Assembly (NCBI RefSeq): GCF_000420025.1
Contig: NZ_ATUD01000005.1
Coordinates: 215,503 to 279,502, forward strand
Length of the DNA stretch: 64,000 nucleotides
Direction: 5' to 3'
From: Patulibacter americanus DSM 16676
Lineage (GTDB): Bacteria; Actinomycetota; Thermoleophilia; Solirubrobacterales; Solirubrobacteraceae
Shown: in pieces, positions 9,601 through 17,926 of the stretch
How positions within the stretch are numbered: position 1 is the first letter of the stretch
How the letters are laid out: each line of letters starts with the position of its first letter
Program-made: the position numbers and the translations under genes
Notes under the pieces: generated by a model
What the model saw: the letters and a program-made list of their open reading frames with translations, nothing else
What the model was told of the DNA's origin: nothing
Databases searched by the model: none

Positions 9601-9702
9601 CCGGACGCGGGCGAGCCCGACGGCCCGCACGCGCCCCCCACGGACGACGCTTCGGACGACCGGACGGGCGAGCACGTCGTGCTCGGTCCGGGCGGGGAAT
9701 AG
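6694..9702 (+). CDS. ftsK: FtsK/SpoIIIE DNA translocase
   Basis: A 1002-aa septal DNA pump that moves chromosomal termini through the closing division septum. About four hydrophobic helices fall in residues 50-205. A long acidic/proline-rich linker (about 215-480) contains three ASRGE/P-type repeats near 310-333. The motor has Walker [13 protein letters not shown] and Walker B LVLVDPKQ, and a C-terminal gamma winged-helix ([39 protein letters not shown]) should read KOPS-like DNA signals. GTG at 6688 is an alternative start two codons earlier. It heads the ftsK-recA housekeeping block. Confidence 0.95.
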   Translation: [1002 protein letters not shown]

Positions 9703-9721
9703 CGTCGAGGCCCCCGGCCGA

Positions 9722-9727
9722 TAGCCT
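9722..9727 (+). promoter_or_regulatory. -10 element TAGCCT for the rodZ-like gene
   Basis: TAGCCT lies 8 nt before the ATG at 9736, giving a transcript that starts at or very near the start codon. No Shine-Dalgarno is present between them. Confidence 0.6.
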
Positions 9728-9735
9728 TCCGCTCA

Positions 9736-10524
9736 ATGGCAGAGATCGGCGCCACCCTGCGCGAAGCCCGGATGCGCGCAGGCATCGACATCGCCGAGGT
9801 CGAGTCCCGCACGAAGATCCGGGCCAAGTACCTCCGCGCCCTCGAGAACGAGGAGTGGAGCCTGCTGCCCGGGACCACCTTCGTGAAGAGCTTCCTCCGC
9901 ACCTACGCGGAGGCGCTCGGCCTCGACGCCAAGCTCCTGGTGGAGGAGTACAAGTTCCGCCACGAGCCGTACGAGAGCGGCGGCGGGGCGACGGCACGAG
10001 GCCGCAAGGGCGGCTCTCGCCGCGGCGGCGGCGGCGCGTTCGGGCCGCCCAAGCGCACGAACGTCCTGCCGATCCTGCTGCTGCTCGTGCTCGTCGCCGG
10101 CGCCATCTTCGCGGTCTACCGGCTCTCCCAGGGCGAGGACACCCCGGCGACGCCGACGGCCACGACGACCGAGGCCCCGCGCCAGGAGCGGGCGTCCGAG
10201 GCCGACGCGCGCCAGGAGCGCGCGGCCGCGGCCGTCATCACCCTGCGCGTCACCGCGGGCTCGGAGGAGGGCGCCACCGTCTGCGTGAACGACGCCCGCG
10301 GCCGGCGGGTCATCGACGGCCAGCAGCTCGAGCCGAAGCGCCGCACGAAGCCGGTCCGCTCGCGGAGCTTCAAGGTCGCGATCGACTCGGACCAGGCCCG
10401 CGTGACCGTCGGCGGCAAGCGCCAGCGGCTCAAGGCCGACAGCCGTGGGATCGTCGCCTACGAGATCACGAAGGGCAGCCGGAAGCGGCTCGCCCGCGCC
10501 GACCGACCCTCCTGCTCGCGATGA
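9736..10524 (+). CDS. RodZ-like helix-turn-helix membrane protein
   Basis: A 262-aa protein with a cytoplasmic HTH_25/XRE-like domain (about residues 1-70: IGATLREARMRAGIDIAEVE, FVKSFLRTYAEALGLD), a basic Gly/Arg linker, one transmembrane helix (about 112-132, LPILLLLVLVAGAIFAVY) and a beta-rich external domain like DUF4115 (about 165-262). This is the RodZ architecture, which links MreB or the division machinery to cell shape. Its place between ftsK and cinA is conserved in many actinobacteria. The stop overlaps the cinA start (ATGA). Confidence 0.8.
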   Translation: MAEIGATLREARMRAGIDIAEVESRTKIRAKYLRALENEEWSLLPGTTFVKSFLRTYAEALGLDAKLLVEEYKFRHEPYESGGGATARGRKGGSRRGGGGAFGPPKRTNVLPILLLLVLVAGAIFAVYRLSQGEDTPATPTATTTEAPRQERASEADARQERAAAAVITLRVTAGSEEGATVCVNDARGRRVIDGQQLEPKRRTKPVRSRSFKVAIDSDQARVTVGGKRQRLKADSRGIVAYEITKGSRKRLARADRPSCSR

Positions 10525-11819
10525 GCGCCCCGCGCGCCGTCGTCGTCATCACCGGCACCGAGGTACTCGGCGGCTGGGTGGCGGACAAGAACGGCCCCTG
10601 GCTGGCGCAGCGACTGGGCGAGCTGGGCGTCGTCCACGTCTCGACGGTCGTCGTCGGCGACCGCCCCGAGGACCTGGTGACGGCGCTCTCGAACGCGCGC
10701 GACCGCGGGGTCGAGCTCGTGATCACCTCGGGCGGCCTCGGCCCGACCGAGGACGACCTCACCACCCGCGTGGTCGCGGAGTTCACGCGCCGCACGCTCG
10801 CGCTCGACGAGGCGCTCGAGGGCCGCATCTGGTCCGTGCTCGAGCCGATGTCGAAGCGCTGGCCGGGCGTCGACCAGGCCGCGGTGCGCGAGGCGAACCG
10901 CAAGCAGGCGCTCGTGCCGGCCGGCGCCACGGTGCTCGAGCCGATCGGCACCGCGCCCGGCCTCATCGTCCCACCGCCCGAGGGCGAGGGCGGCCCGACG
11001 ATCGTGGTGCTCCCCGGCCCGCCCAGCGAGCTGCAGGCCATGTGGCGCGCCACCGTCGACCTGCCCGAGCTGCACGCCGCGATCCCCGGCGCCGAGCGCC
11101 TGCAGGGGTCGGTGCTGCGGCTCTTCGGCATCCCGGAGTCCGACCTCGCCGGCACGATGCGCGCCGCCCGCGAGGAGGGCATCGCCATCGACGACCTCGA
11201 GATCACGACGTGCATGCGCCGCGGCGAGATCGAGATCGTCAACCGCTGGCCCGCCGAGGCCGACGCCACCGGTCGCGCGTTCGAGGCGTTCGTCGCCGAC
11301 CGCCACGGCGACGCGCTGTTCTCCGCCGACGGCCGCACGATCGACCAGCTCGTCCTGGACGGACTGCGCGAGCGCTCGTGGACCGTGGGGACCGCCGAGT
11401 CCTGCACGGGCGGCCTGCTCGCCGGGCGCCTGACGGATCTGCCGGGATCGTCCGCCGTCGTAGCCGGGGGCATCGTCTCGTACGCCAACGCGGTGAAGGA
11501 GTCGGCGCTCGGCGTGCCTCGCGAGATGCTCGAGGCGCACGGCGCCGTCTCCGCCGAGGTCGCCCGGGCGATGGCGGAGGGTGCGCTCGAGGCCCTGGGC
11601 GTCGCCGTCGCGCTGTCGACGACCGGCGTGGCCGGCCCGGGCGGCGGCTCGGAGGAGAAGCCCGTCGGCACCGTCTTCGTCGCGGTGCTCGCGCGGGACG
11701 GCGGCCTCGTCCGCCGCCTGCGGATCCCGGGCGACCGCGCCGCCGTGCGCGACCGCACGACGACCGCCGCGCTGCACCTGCTGCGCCGCGTGCTCGCCGG
11801 CGAGCGCGACGCGGCCTGA
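10521..11819 (+). CDS. cinA: CinA: nucleotide pyrophosphatase / nicotinamide-nucleotide amidase
   Basis: A 432-aa two-domain protein. The N-terminal molybdopterin-binding-like domain (about 1-175: ITGTEVLGGWVADKNGPWLAQ, SGGLGPTEDDLT, LPGPPSELQAM) is the COG1058 pyrophosphatase part. The C-terminal domain (about 275-432: AESCTGGLLAGRLTDLPGSS, GGIVSYANAVKE, TTGVAGPGGGSEEKPVGTV) matches PncC, which deamidates NMN for NAD recycling. It is coupled to the upstream gene by ATGA and located next to recA as in many bacteria. Confidence 0.93.
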   Translation: MSAPRAVVVITGTEVLGGWVADKNGPWLAQRLGELGVVHVSTVVVGDRPEDLVTALSNARDRGVELVITSGGLGPTEDDLTTRVVAEFTRRTLALDEALEGRIWSVLEPMSKRWPGVDQAAVREANRKQALVPAGATVLEPIGTAPGLIVPPPEGEGGPTIVVLPGPPSELQAMWRATVDLPELHAAIPGAERLQGSVLRLFGIPESDLAGTMRAAREEGIAIDDLEITTCMRRGEIEIVNRWPAEADATGRAFEAFVADRHGDALFSADGRTIDQLVLDGLRERSWTVGTAESCTGGLLAGRLTDLPGSSAVVAGGIVSYANAVKESALGVPREMLEAHGAVSAEVARAMAEGALEALGVAVALSTTGVAGPGGGSEEKPVGTVFVAVLARDGGLVRRLRIPGDRAAVRDRTTTAALHLLRRVLAGERDAA

Positions 11820-11893
11820 CGGCCGTCGGGGCGCGGGTTTTCGGCGCGTCGCCGTCGCCGTTTCGGCACGCCGACCCCCTCGGTCCGTGACAC

Positions 11894-11905
11894 GAACATG
11901 CGTAC
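11894..11905 (+). promoter_or_regulatory. Probable LexA (SOS) box upstream of recA
   Basis: GAACATGCGTAC matches the actinobacterial SOS consensus GAAC-N4-GTTC at 7 of 8 fixed positions and lies about 66 bp upstream of the recA ATG. This is the expected place for LexA control of recA-recX. Confidence 0.5.
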
Positions 11906-11970
11906 GGTTCGGTTCCGTCCGCACCCCCGCGGACAATGGTTATCCGCTCCCGACGTAGAGGTAGAAGGAC

Positions 11971-13074
11971 ATGGCTCCCAAGGAGACCGAGGCGACGGCG
12001 AAGGCCCGCGACGCCGCCCTGCAGGGCGCCCTGCAGCAGATCGAACGGCAGTACGGCAAGGGCACCGTGATGCGCATGGGTGAGGAAGGCGCGCACTCGC
12101 GCGTCGACGTCATCCCGACGGGCGCGCTGTCGCTCGACCTGGCGCTCGGCGTCGGTGGCGTCCCGCGTGGCCGCGTGATCGAGATCTTCGGCCCGGAGTC
12201 CTCCGGTAAGACGACGCTCGTCTACCACATCCTCGCCGAGGCCCAGAAGAAGGGCGGCGTCTGCGCGTTCATCGACGTGGAGCACGCCATGGACCCGATC
12301 TACGCCCAGAAGATCGGCCTGGACATCGACGAGCTGCTCGTCTCCCAGCCCGACTACGGCGAGCAGGCGCTCGAGATCGCGGACATGCTCGTCCGCTCCG
12401 GCGCCGTCGACGTCGTGGCCCTCGACTCCGTGGCGGCACTGACGCCGCGGGCCGAGCTCGAGGGTCAGATGGGCGACCAGACCGTCGGTCTGCAGGCGCG
12501 GATGATGAGCCAGGCGATGCGCAAGCTCACCGGCAACCTGAACCGCACGAACACGCTCTGCATCTTCACGAACCAGATCCGCGAGAAGGTCGGCGTGATG
12601 TTCGGCTCGCCGGAGACGCAGCCGGGTGGTCGCGCGCTGAAGTTCTACAGCTCGCAGCGCCTCGACATCCGCCGCATCGAGACCATCAAGGACGGCACGG
12701 ACGCGGTCGCCAACCGCGTGCGCGTCAAGGTCGTGAAGAACAAGGTCGCCCCGCCCTTCAAGCAGGCGGAGTTCGACATCGAGTTCGGCAAGGGCATCTC
12801 CACGTCGGGCTGCCTGATCGACCTCGGCATCGAGCACGGCGTCGTTCAGAAGTCCGGCTCGTTCTTCTCCTTCAACGGGGAGCGGCTCGCGCAGGGCCGC
12901 ACGAACGCGAAGGCGCACCTGGACGAGAACCAGGACATCGCGGACGAGATCGAGCGCCAGATCTACGAGAAGCTCGACATGGCGCCGCCCGGCGGCGAGG
13001 CGCCCTCTGCGGCCGGCATCAAGGCCGCTGCGGCGGCCAAGGCCGCCGAGGAGCCCGCGACCGCCATCGCGTGA
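11971..13074 (+). CDS. recA: Recombinase A
   Basis: A 367-aa RecA that forms filaments on ssDNA for strand exchange and triggers LexA self-cleavage. Walker [10 protein letters not shown] (about residues 70-78), the EHAMDPIYA segment, loop L1/L2 regions ([53 protein letters not shown]) and the C-terminal [25 protein letters not shown] region are all present. The C-terminus is Ala/Glu-rich. GAAGGA precedes the ATG. The stop overlaps recX (GTGA). Confidence 0.98.
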   Translation: MAPKETEATAKARDAALQGALQQIERQYGKGTVMRMGEEGAHSRVDVIPTGALSLDLALGVGGVPRGRVIEIFGPESSGKTTLVYHILAEAQKKGGVCAFIDVEHAMDPIYAQKIGLDIDELLVSQPDYGEQALEIADMLVRSGAVDVVALDSVAALTPRAELEGQMGDQTVGLQARMMSQAMRKLTGNLNRTNTLCIFTNQIREKVGVMFGSPETQPGGRALKFYSSQRLDIRRIETIKDGTDAVANRVRVKVVKNKVAPPFKQAEFDIEFGKGISTSGCLIDLGIEHGVVQKSGSFFSFNGERLAQGRTNAKAHLDENQDIADEIERQIYEKLDMAPPGGEAPSAAGIKAAAAAKAAEEPATAIA

Positions 13075-14360
13075 GCGGGGACGGGGAGGAGCGCGCCGCC
13101 CGCCGACCGGTGGGCGATGCCCCGCACGCGTCCGGCACGCCGGACGACGAGCCCCCGCTCGCGGACCTGACCGCGGGCGGACCCTCCCCGCTGGAGGACC
13201 TCGGCGCCCCTTGGGAGGGGCCGGCGCCGGGGTCCCCACTGGCGGACCTCACCGGCGACGCCCGCAGTGGCGCCACCGACGAGCACGCGGCACCGGCCGT
13301 CGGCGACGACTGGTCGCCGGCGGCTCCGTTGCCCGCCGATGACGCGTCGGCGGCCGACGGAGCCGCGACGCCCGACGAGACCGGCGCCGACTGGGCGCCG
13401 CTGCCCGATCTCGGGCGGCGCCCGCGGTCCGGTCGGTCGCGGCGCCGCAGTCGCTCCGGGGACGCGGCGTCCCCGCGCGGCCAGCGGCGCGTGCGCGACG
13501 CGGAGCTCTCGGCCGCGCAGGCTCCGGGCGACGACGCGCACGACGACACCACCACGGGCGCACCCGGTGCGGGCGACGTGACTCGTCCGGCGGCGCCCGG
13601 GGCATCCGTGTCGGACGGGCACGACGCTGCGCCCGACGACGCTGCACCGGTCCGGGGCGACGGGCTGCCGCCCGGGGCGTTGGGTGCGGGGGCGGCGGGA
13701 ACCGGGCTCGGCCTGTTCGGTGGCGGCGAGGCGGGGGACATCATCCCGTCGCCGCCCGCCGATGTCCGACCCGGCCGGCGCAAGGGCCGCCGGCGCGGCA
13801 AGCGCGGGGGCGGGGACCCGGACGCCGACGGCGCGGCGGAAGGGGCGGAGGAGGCGCCCGAGCGTCCGCTGACCGCCGAGGAGCGGCTGCAGCACGCCCT
13901 GACGCTCGCCTACCGGCACCTGAGCAAGCGCGACCGCACGGTGTCCGAGGTGCGCGCGCACCTGGAGAAGCGCGAGATCGACGAGACCTCGATCGTCGGG
14001 GCGCTGAAGGAGCTCACCGACTTCGGCTACGTCGACGACGAGCGCTACGCCACGCGGTTCGTCGAGGACAAGCGCCGCCTGGAGGGTTGGGGGCACCTGC
14101 GGATCGAGCAGGGGCTCCGCAAGACCGGGATCCCGCGGGAGGTCGCGGACCGCGCCCTCGCCGAGGACCCGCTGCGGAACGACGAGGACGAGCTCGCCGT
14201 CGAGGCGCTCGAACAGCGCCTGGCGGGACGGCCGCTCGAGGACGACCGTGCCCGGCAGAAGGCCCTGCGGCTGCTCGCCACGAAGGGCTACGCGCTCGAG
14301 ACCGCCTACGCCGCGGTGCGGACCTACGAGCGCCGCTGCGTCGAGCGCGCCGACGACTGA
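13071..14360 (+). CDS. recX: RecX regulator with a long disordered N-terminal extension
   Basis: The C-terminal ~165 residues (from about 262) are RecX, which caps or destabilises RecA filaments: [44 protein letters not shown], and a [16 protein letters not shown] tail. Before it lie ~260 residues of Pro/Ala/Asp/Gly-rich, probably disordered sequence, so the protein is 429 aa rather than the usual 150-270. The extension contains four PLxDL motifs (residues 29-33, 40-44, 56-60, 110-114) and a basic RRRSRSG patch. GTG at 13071 overlaps the recA stop. A later start would give a normal-size RecX, but none has a clearly better signal. Confidence 0.85.
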   Translation: MSGDGEERAARRPVGDAPHASGTPDDEPPLADLTAGGPSPLEDLGAPWEGPAPGSPLADLTGDARSGATDEHAAPAVGDDWSPAAPLPADDASAADGAATPDETGADWAPLPDLGRRPRSGRSRRRSRSGDAASPRGQRRVRDAELSAAQAPGDDAHDDTTTGAPGAGDVTRPAAPGASVSDGHDAAPDDAAPVRGDGLPPGALGAGAAGTGLGLFGGGEAGDIIPSPPADVRPGRRKGRRRGKRGGGDPDADGAAEGAEEAPERPLTAEERLQHALTLAYRHLSKRDRTVSEVRAHLEKREIDETSIVGALKELTDFGYVDDERYATRFVEDKRRLEGWGHLRIEQGLRKTGIPREVADRALAEDPLRNDEDELAVEALEQRLAGRPLEDDRARQKALRLLATKGYALETAYAAVRTYERRCVERADD

Positions 14361-14393
14361 CTCCGCGTCGAGCGCTACCCTCCGTCGCTCCGT

Positions 14394-15851
14394 ATGAGCA
14401 CCGTCACGCCCTCCAAGCGGTACCACGTCACCACCTTCGGGTGCCAGATGAACGAGCACGACTCCGAGCGCATGAAGGGCATGCTCGAGTCGCTGGGCTA
14501 CGCCGAGGCGCCCGTCGCCGACGAGGCCGACCTCATCCTCTTCAACACGTGCTCCATCCGGGAGTCCGCGGACTCGCGGTTCGTGGCGCACCTCGGCCAC
14601 GCCAAGCGCATGAAGAAGGAGCGCCCCGGCGTGGTCGTCGGCGTGGGCGGCTGCTGGGCGCAGTCCGTGAAGGACGAGGTCTTCCAGCGGTTCCCGTTCG
14701 TCGACGTGGCGTTCGGCCCGGGACAGATCAACAAGCTCGCCGAGTTCCTCACCGCGGACGAGCTGACCGCGCAGGGCTACTTCGAGTTCGAGGGCTTCCC
14801 GGCGCACCTGCCCACGAAGCGCGACCGCGACTTCCAGGCGTGGGTGCAGATCGCCGTCGGGTGCAACCTCAAGTGCTCGTACTGCATCGTCCCCTCGACG
14901 CGCGGGCGCGAGTCGTCGCGGCCGTTCGAGCAGCTCGTCGCCGAGGTCGAGCGCCTCGCCGCCGACGGCGTGCGCGAGGTGACGCTGCTGGGCCAGAACG
15001 TCAACGCCTACGGCCGCGACCTGCGCACGACGGACCCGCTGCCCGAGGCGCTCGTCCCGTTCCACGAGGCCGCGAAGCGCCCGACCGGCCGCATCGTCGC
15101 CGTCGACGGCGCCGCGGACGCCGCCGGATCCTCGGCCGGGCGCCCCCGTCCGCGCACGTTCGCCGAGCTGCTCACGGCCGTCGCCGCGATCGACGGCATC
15201 GAGCGGGTCCGCTACACCTCGCCGCACCCGAAGGACATCCGCGAGGACGTCGTCGCGGTCCACGCCGCGCTGCCCGAGGTCTGCCAGCACATCCACCTGC
15301 CACTGCAGTCGGGGAACAGCCGCATCCTCAAGCGCATGCGGCGCACGTACGACAAGGAGCGCTTCCTCGACCGCGTCGAGATGATCCGGGCGCAGTGCCC
15401 GGACATCGCCCTGAGCACCGACATCATCGTCGGCTTCCCGGGCGAGACGGAGGAGGAGTTCCAGGACACGCTCGACGTCGTGGAGCGGGTCGGATTCGAC
15501 GGCGCCTTCACGTTCGTCTTCTCGCCCCGCCGCGGCACGGAGGCGGCGGAGATGACGGAGGACTTCGTCCCGCACCCCGTCAAGGTCGAGCGCATGGAGC
15601 GGCTCGTCGAGGCCGTCCAGCGCCGCTCGCGGGAGCGTACCCAGCGGTTCGTGGGCCGCACGCTCGACGTGCTGATCGAGGGTCAGTCGCGCACCGATCC
15701 CGACCGCCTGCGCGGCCGCACGTCGCACAACAAGGTCGTGAACTTCACGGGCTTCGGCGAGCCGGGAGAGACCGTCCTCGTCGAGATCACCTCCGCGACG
15801 TCCCAGACGCTCGCGGGCGAGATGTCGCTGCTCTCGAAGCTCGGCGCCTGA
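14394..15851 (+). CDS. miaB: tRNA-2-methylthio-N6-isopentenyladenosine methylthiotransferase
   Basis: A 485-aa radical-SAM enzyme that adds the 2-methylthio group to i6A37 of tRNAs. The N-terminal UPF0004 cysteines are in FGCQMNEHDSE, NTCSIRE and GGCWAQ. The radical SAM cluster is CNLKCSYC and a TRAM domain ends the protein. Between AYGRDLR and RTFAELL there is a ~45-residue Ala/Arg-rich insertion (about residues 210-256) not found in typical MiaB. It is downstream of recX by 33 nt, with a TACCCT hexamer 12 nt before the ATG. It acts after MiaA, encoded 2 kb further on. Confidence 0.95.
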   Translation: MSTVTPSKRYHVTTFGCQMNEHDSERMKGMLESLGYAEAPVADEADLILFNTCSIRESADSRFVAHLGHAKRMKKERPGVVVGVGGCWAQSVKDEVFQRFPFVDVAFGPGQINKLAEFLTADELTAQGYFEFEGFPAHLPTKRDRDFQAWVQIAVGCNLKCSYCIVPSTRGRESSRPFEQLVAEVERLAADGVREVTLLGQNVNAYGRDLRTTDPLPEALVPFHEAAKRPTGRIVAVDGAADAAGSSAGRPRPRTFAELLTAVAAIDGIERVRYTSPHPKDIREDVVAVHAALPEVCQHIHLPLQSGNSRILKRMRRTYDKERFLDRVEMIRAQCPDIALSTDIIVGFPGETEEEFQDTLDVVERVGFDGAFTFVFSPRRGTEAAEMTEDFVPHPVKVERMERLVEAVQRRSRERTQRFVGRTLDVLIEGQSRTDPDRLRGRTSHNKVVNFTGFGEPGETVLVEITSATSQTLAGEMSLLSKLGA

Positions 15852-15874
15852 GCCGACCGACGACGGCGGTCGGC
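15852..15874. terminator. Hairpin between convergent miaB and SDR genes
   Basis: An 8-bp perfect stem (gccgaccg/cggtcggc) starts directly at the miaB stop codon. Further GC dyads follow up to 15925. It probably serves both converging transcripts. Confidence 0.55.
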
Positions 15875-15932
15875 GGGCCGCGCTCGCGGTCGGTCGCTCG
15901 CGGCGGCCGGGCCGCGACCGCCCGTCCGCGCC

Positions 15933-16724
15933 TCAGCGCTTGGAGCGCTGGGCCTCGGACATCTCGCGCCCGACGCGGCCGCCGTCGACCTTCACCGCCA
16001 CCCGCTGCGGCAGGCCGGGGAAGAGGCCGTTGAGGACCCCCGTCGCCCGGACCCCCACGGGGGCCACGTCGACCTCGCCGCGGTCGCGCTCGATGGCGCG
16101 GACGACCCCGTCGGCGACCTGGTGGGGCGAGCTCGTCCCCACGCCCTTGGGCAGCTGGACGCCGGTGTCGGCGTACATCCCCGCGTCGCGCACGAAGCCG
16201 GGGAAGACCGCGCTGATCCCGATGCCCTGCGGGGCCAGCTCGGACCGCAGGCCCTGGGCGAACCCGCGGAGGCCGAGCTTCGACGCGGCGTAGAGGCTGG
16301 CGTCGGCCGTCGGCACCTTCGCCGACATGGAGGAGACGTAGACGTGGTGGCCGCGGCCCCGCTGCTGCATCGCGGGCAGGAGCAGGCGGGTGAGCATCAC
16401 GGGCGCCCGCAGGTTCACGTCCAGGACCCGGTCGAGCTCCTCCGGGGAGAAGTCGTGCAGCGGGCCGCTGCCCGGGACGGCGGCGTTGTGGACGACACCG
16501 TCGACGTCGCCGTGGTCGTCGGCCAGCCGACGCACGTCCTCGGCGCGGGAGAGGTCGGCGGGGACGGCGACGGCACCGAGGTCGGCCGCGAGCGGCTCGA
16601 GCACCTCGGTGCGGCGGCCCGTGAGCACGAGGCTCGCGCCCTGGGCCGCCAACGCGCGGGCGATCGCGTCGCCCAGGCCTCCCGTGGCGCCGGTCAAGAG
16701 GATGGTCGCTCCGCGCAGCTCCAT
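15933..16724 (-). CDS. Short-chain dehydrogenase/reductase
   Basis: A 263-aa classical SDR. The NAD(P) loop TGATGGLGDAIA is at about residues 11-22, followed by the HNAAVPGSG motif, catalytic Ser in VSSMSAK and YAASKLG. The last ~35 residues are basic. Substrate cannot be told from sequence. Similar proteins act on lipids, steroids or secondary alcohols. ATG at 16724 follows TAGGGT by 8 nt, consistent with its own leaderless promoter. It is convergent with miaB and lies 11 bp from the FIST gene on the same strand. Confidence 0.88.
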   Translation of the reverse strand: MELRGATILLTGATGGLGDAIARALAAQGASLVLTGRRTEVLEPLAADLGAVAVPADLSRAEDVRRLADDHGDVDGVVHNAAVPGSGPLHDFSPEELDRVLDVNLRAPVMLTRLLLPAMQQRGRGHHVYVSSMSAKVPTADASLYAASKLGLRGFAQGLRSELAPQGIGISAVFPGFVRDAGMYADTGVQLPKGVGTSSPHQVADGVVRAIERDRGEVDVAPVGVRATGVLNGLFPGLPQRVAVKVDGGRVGREMSEAQRSKR

Positions 16725-16732
16725 ACCTCGGG

Positions 16733-16738
16733 ACCCTA
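16733..16738 (-). promoter_or_regulatory. -10 element TAGGGT for the SDR gene
   Basis: TAGGGT (minus strand) 8 nt upstream of the ATG at 16724, without a ribosome site. It overlaps the 3' end of the FIST gene (stop at 16736-16738). Confidence 0.55.
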
Positions 16739-17905
16739 GGCCAGGAAGACCGCGAGTGTCGCCGTGAAGCCGTGGGCGAAGGGCCGACCGCCGACCGGGC
16801 CGATCTCGCCGGCGGAGATCATGCCGACGAGGGGGAGGGGCCCCAGCCCGGCCTGGATCGCCTCGGCGTCGTGGTTGGCGTGGCCGAACATGTCGCTGCC
16901 GCGGCCGTTGCAGGTGAACGCCAGCGCGCCTGCGACCCGGGCGGACCCCGTGGCCGTGCGTCGCAGCGCGAGCTCGTCGTCCAGGTCCGTCGTCGCGGTC
17001 TGCGGATCGCGGACGTGCAGCCGCGCGACCTGGCCGACCGTGACGGGCGCCCCGACGACGACGGCGCCGGACTCCGGGTCCGCGCCGGCGAGGCCGCGGA
17101 CGATGAAGTCGCCCGGCCCGTAGTCGGGCTGCCCGGGGTTGACCACGAGGCCGAGCAGCAGGCCGTGCCGGATCTGCTCGCGGTCGTCCTCGTTCAGGCT
17201 GTCGACCGTGTCGCGCAGGACGTCGATGGCGGGGCGGCCGGCGAGCTCGCGGATGACGGCGCCCTCGCCGGCGGTCACGGTCAGCTCGGGGCCGATGGGG
17301 CGCGCGCCCTGCGAGACGAGGGGCAGGACCTCGATGCCCTCGAAGCGGATCCCGAGACCGGCGGCGGTGCTCTGTCCGAGACCGCGCAGGAGCGGCCGGC
17401 CGTCCGGCGGCACGAGGGACGGCACCCCGCCGATCACGGGAACACCGGGCAGGTGCTCGGCAAACGCGTTCAGGGTCGCCTCGAGCGGCAGGTGCGCGGT
17501 GTCGGCCAGCAGGATCACCGCGGAGGTCGCGCCGAGCTCGACGGCCGGGATGCCGGAGAGCGCGATGCCGTCCTCGATCTCGGTGGTGTGCAGCTCGAAG
17601 ACCTCGGCCCGGCCCTCGTCGCCGAGCGAGATCGCCCAGACGGCCACGCCGTCGCCCTGCTCGTGCTCCTGCTCGCCGGCGATCAGGCCGCCGGCGGTGG
17701 TGCCCACGAGCTCGGTGGGGTCGAGGATCTCCTGTACGACACGCAGCGCCTCGGCGGGCTCCGTGACGAGATCCCCGCCGACGAAGACGAGGGCGACATC
17801 GCACGGCGCGCCCCCGAGGGCGAGGTGCGCGTCGTGCGCTGCATCGGCCGCCCCGGCGGCCGCGGAGGGCGCTGCGGAGAAGCCGGAACCGACGACGACG
17901 GACAT
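16736..17905 (-). CDS. FIST-domain sensory protein
   Basis: A 389-aa soluble protein with FIST N (about residues 20-215: CDVALVFVGGD, GTTAGGLIAGEQE, TSAVILLADT, VPVIGGVPS) and FIST C (about 220-389: GLLLGLV, ARLHVRDPQTATTDLDDEL, LAFTCNGRGSDMFG, MISAGEIGP). FIST modules are predicted to sense small ligands such as amino acids and often accompany signalling domains. Here the module stands alone. It is divergent from miaA with only 21 bp between start codons. Confidence 0.88.
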   Translation of the reverse strand: MSVVVGSGFSAAPSAAAGAADAAHDAHLALGGAPCDVALVFVGGDLVTEPAEALRVVQEILDPTELVGTTAGGLIAGEQEHEQGDGVAVWAISLGDEGRAEVFELHTTEIEDGIALSGIPAVELGATSAVILLADTAHLPLEATLNAFAEHLPGVPVIGGVPSLVPPDGRPLLRGLGQSTAAGLGIRFEGIEVLPLVSQGARPIGPELTVTAGEGAVIRELAGRPAIDVLRDTVDSLNEDDREQIRHGLLLGLVVNPGQPDYGPGDFIVRGLAGADPESGAVVVGAPVTVGQVARLHVRDPQTATTDLDDELALRRTATGSARVAGALAFTCNGRGSDMFGHANHDAEAIQAGLGPLPLVGMISAGEIGPVGGRPFAHGFTATLAVFLA

Positions 17906-17911
17906 CCCTGG

Positions 17912-17919
17912 ACCATACT
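17912..17919. promoter_or_regulatory. Overlapping divergent -10 elements for the FIST gene and miaA
   Basis: The 8-bp ACCATACT reads TATGGT on the minus strand, 6 nt before the FIST ATG. On the plus strand it contains CATACT, 7 nt before the miaA GTG. The two hexamers share 4 bp, so only one polymerase could bind at a time and both mRNAs would be leaderless. Confidence 0.55.
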
Positions 17920-17926
17920 CACGGCC

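Noticed and set aside
6559..9675. A 1038-residue minus-strand frame opposite ftsK
   Set aside because: Antisense shadow of a clear FtsK, with no domain and biased Arg/Leu/Gly/Val content.
6909..11819. A 1636-residue plus-strand open frame through ftsK and rodZ-like genes
   Set aside because: It is the shifted frame of ftsK, Arg/Pro/Ala-rich with no domains. Only its last ~432 codons are real (cinA, from ATG 10521).
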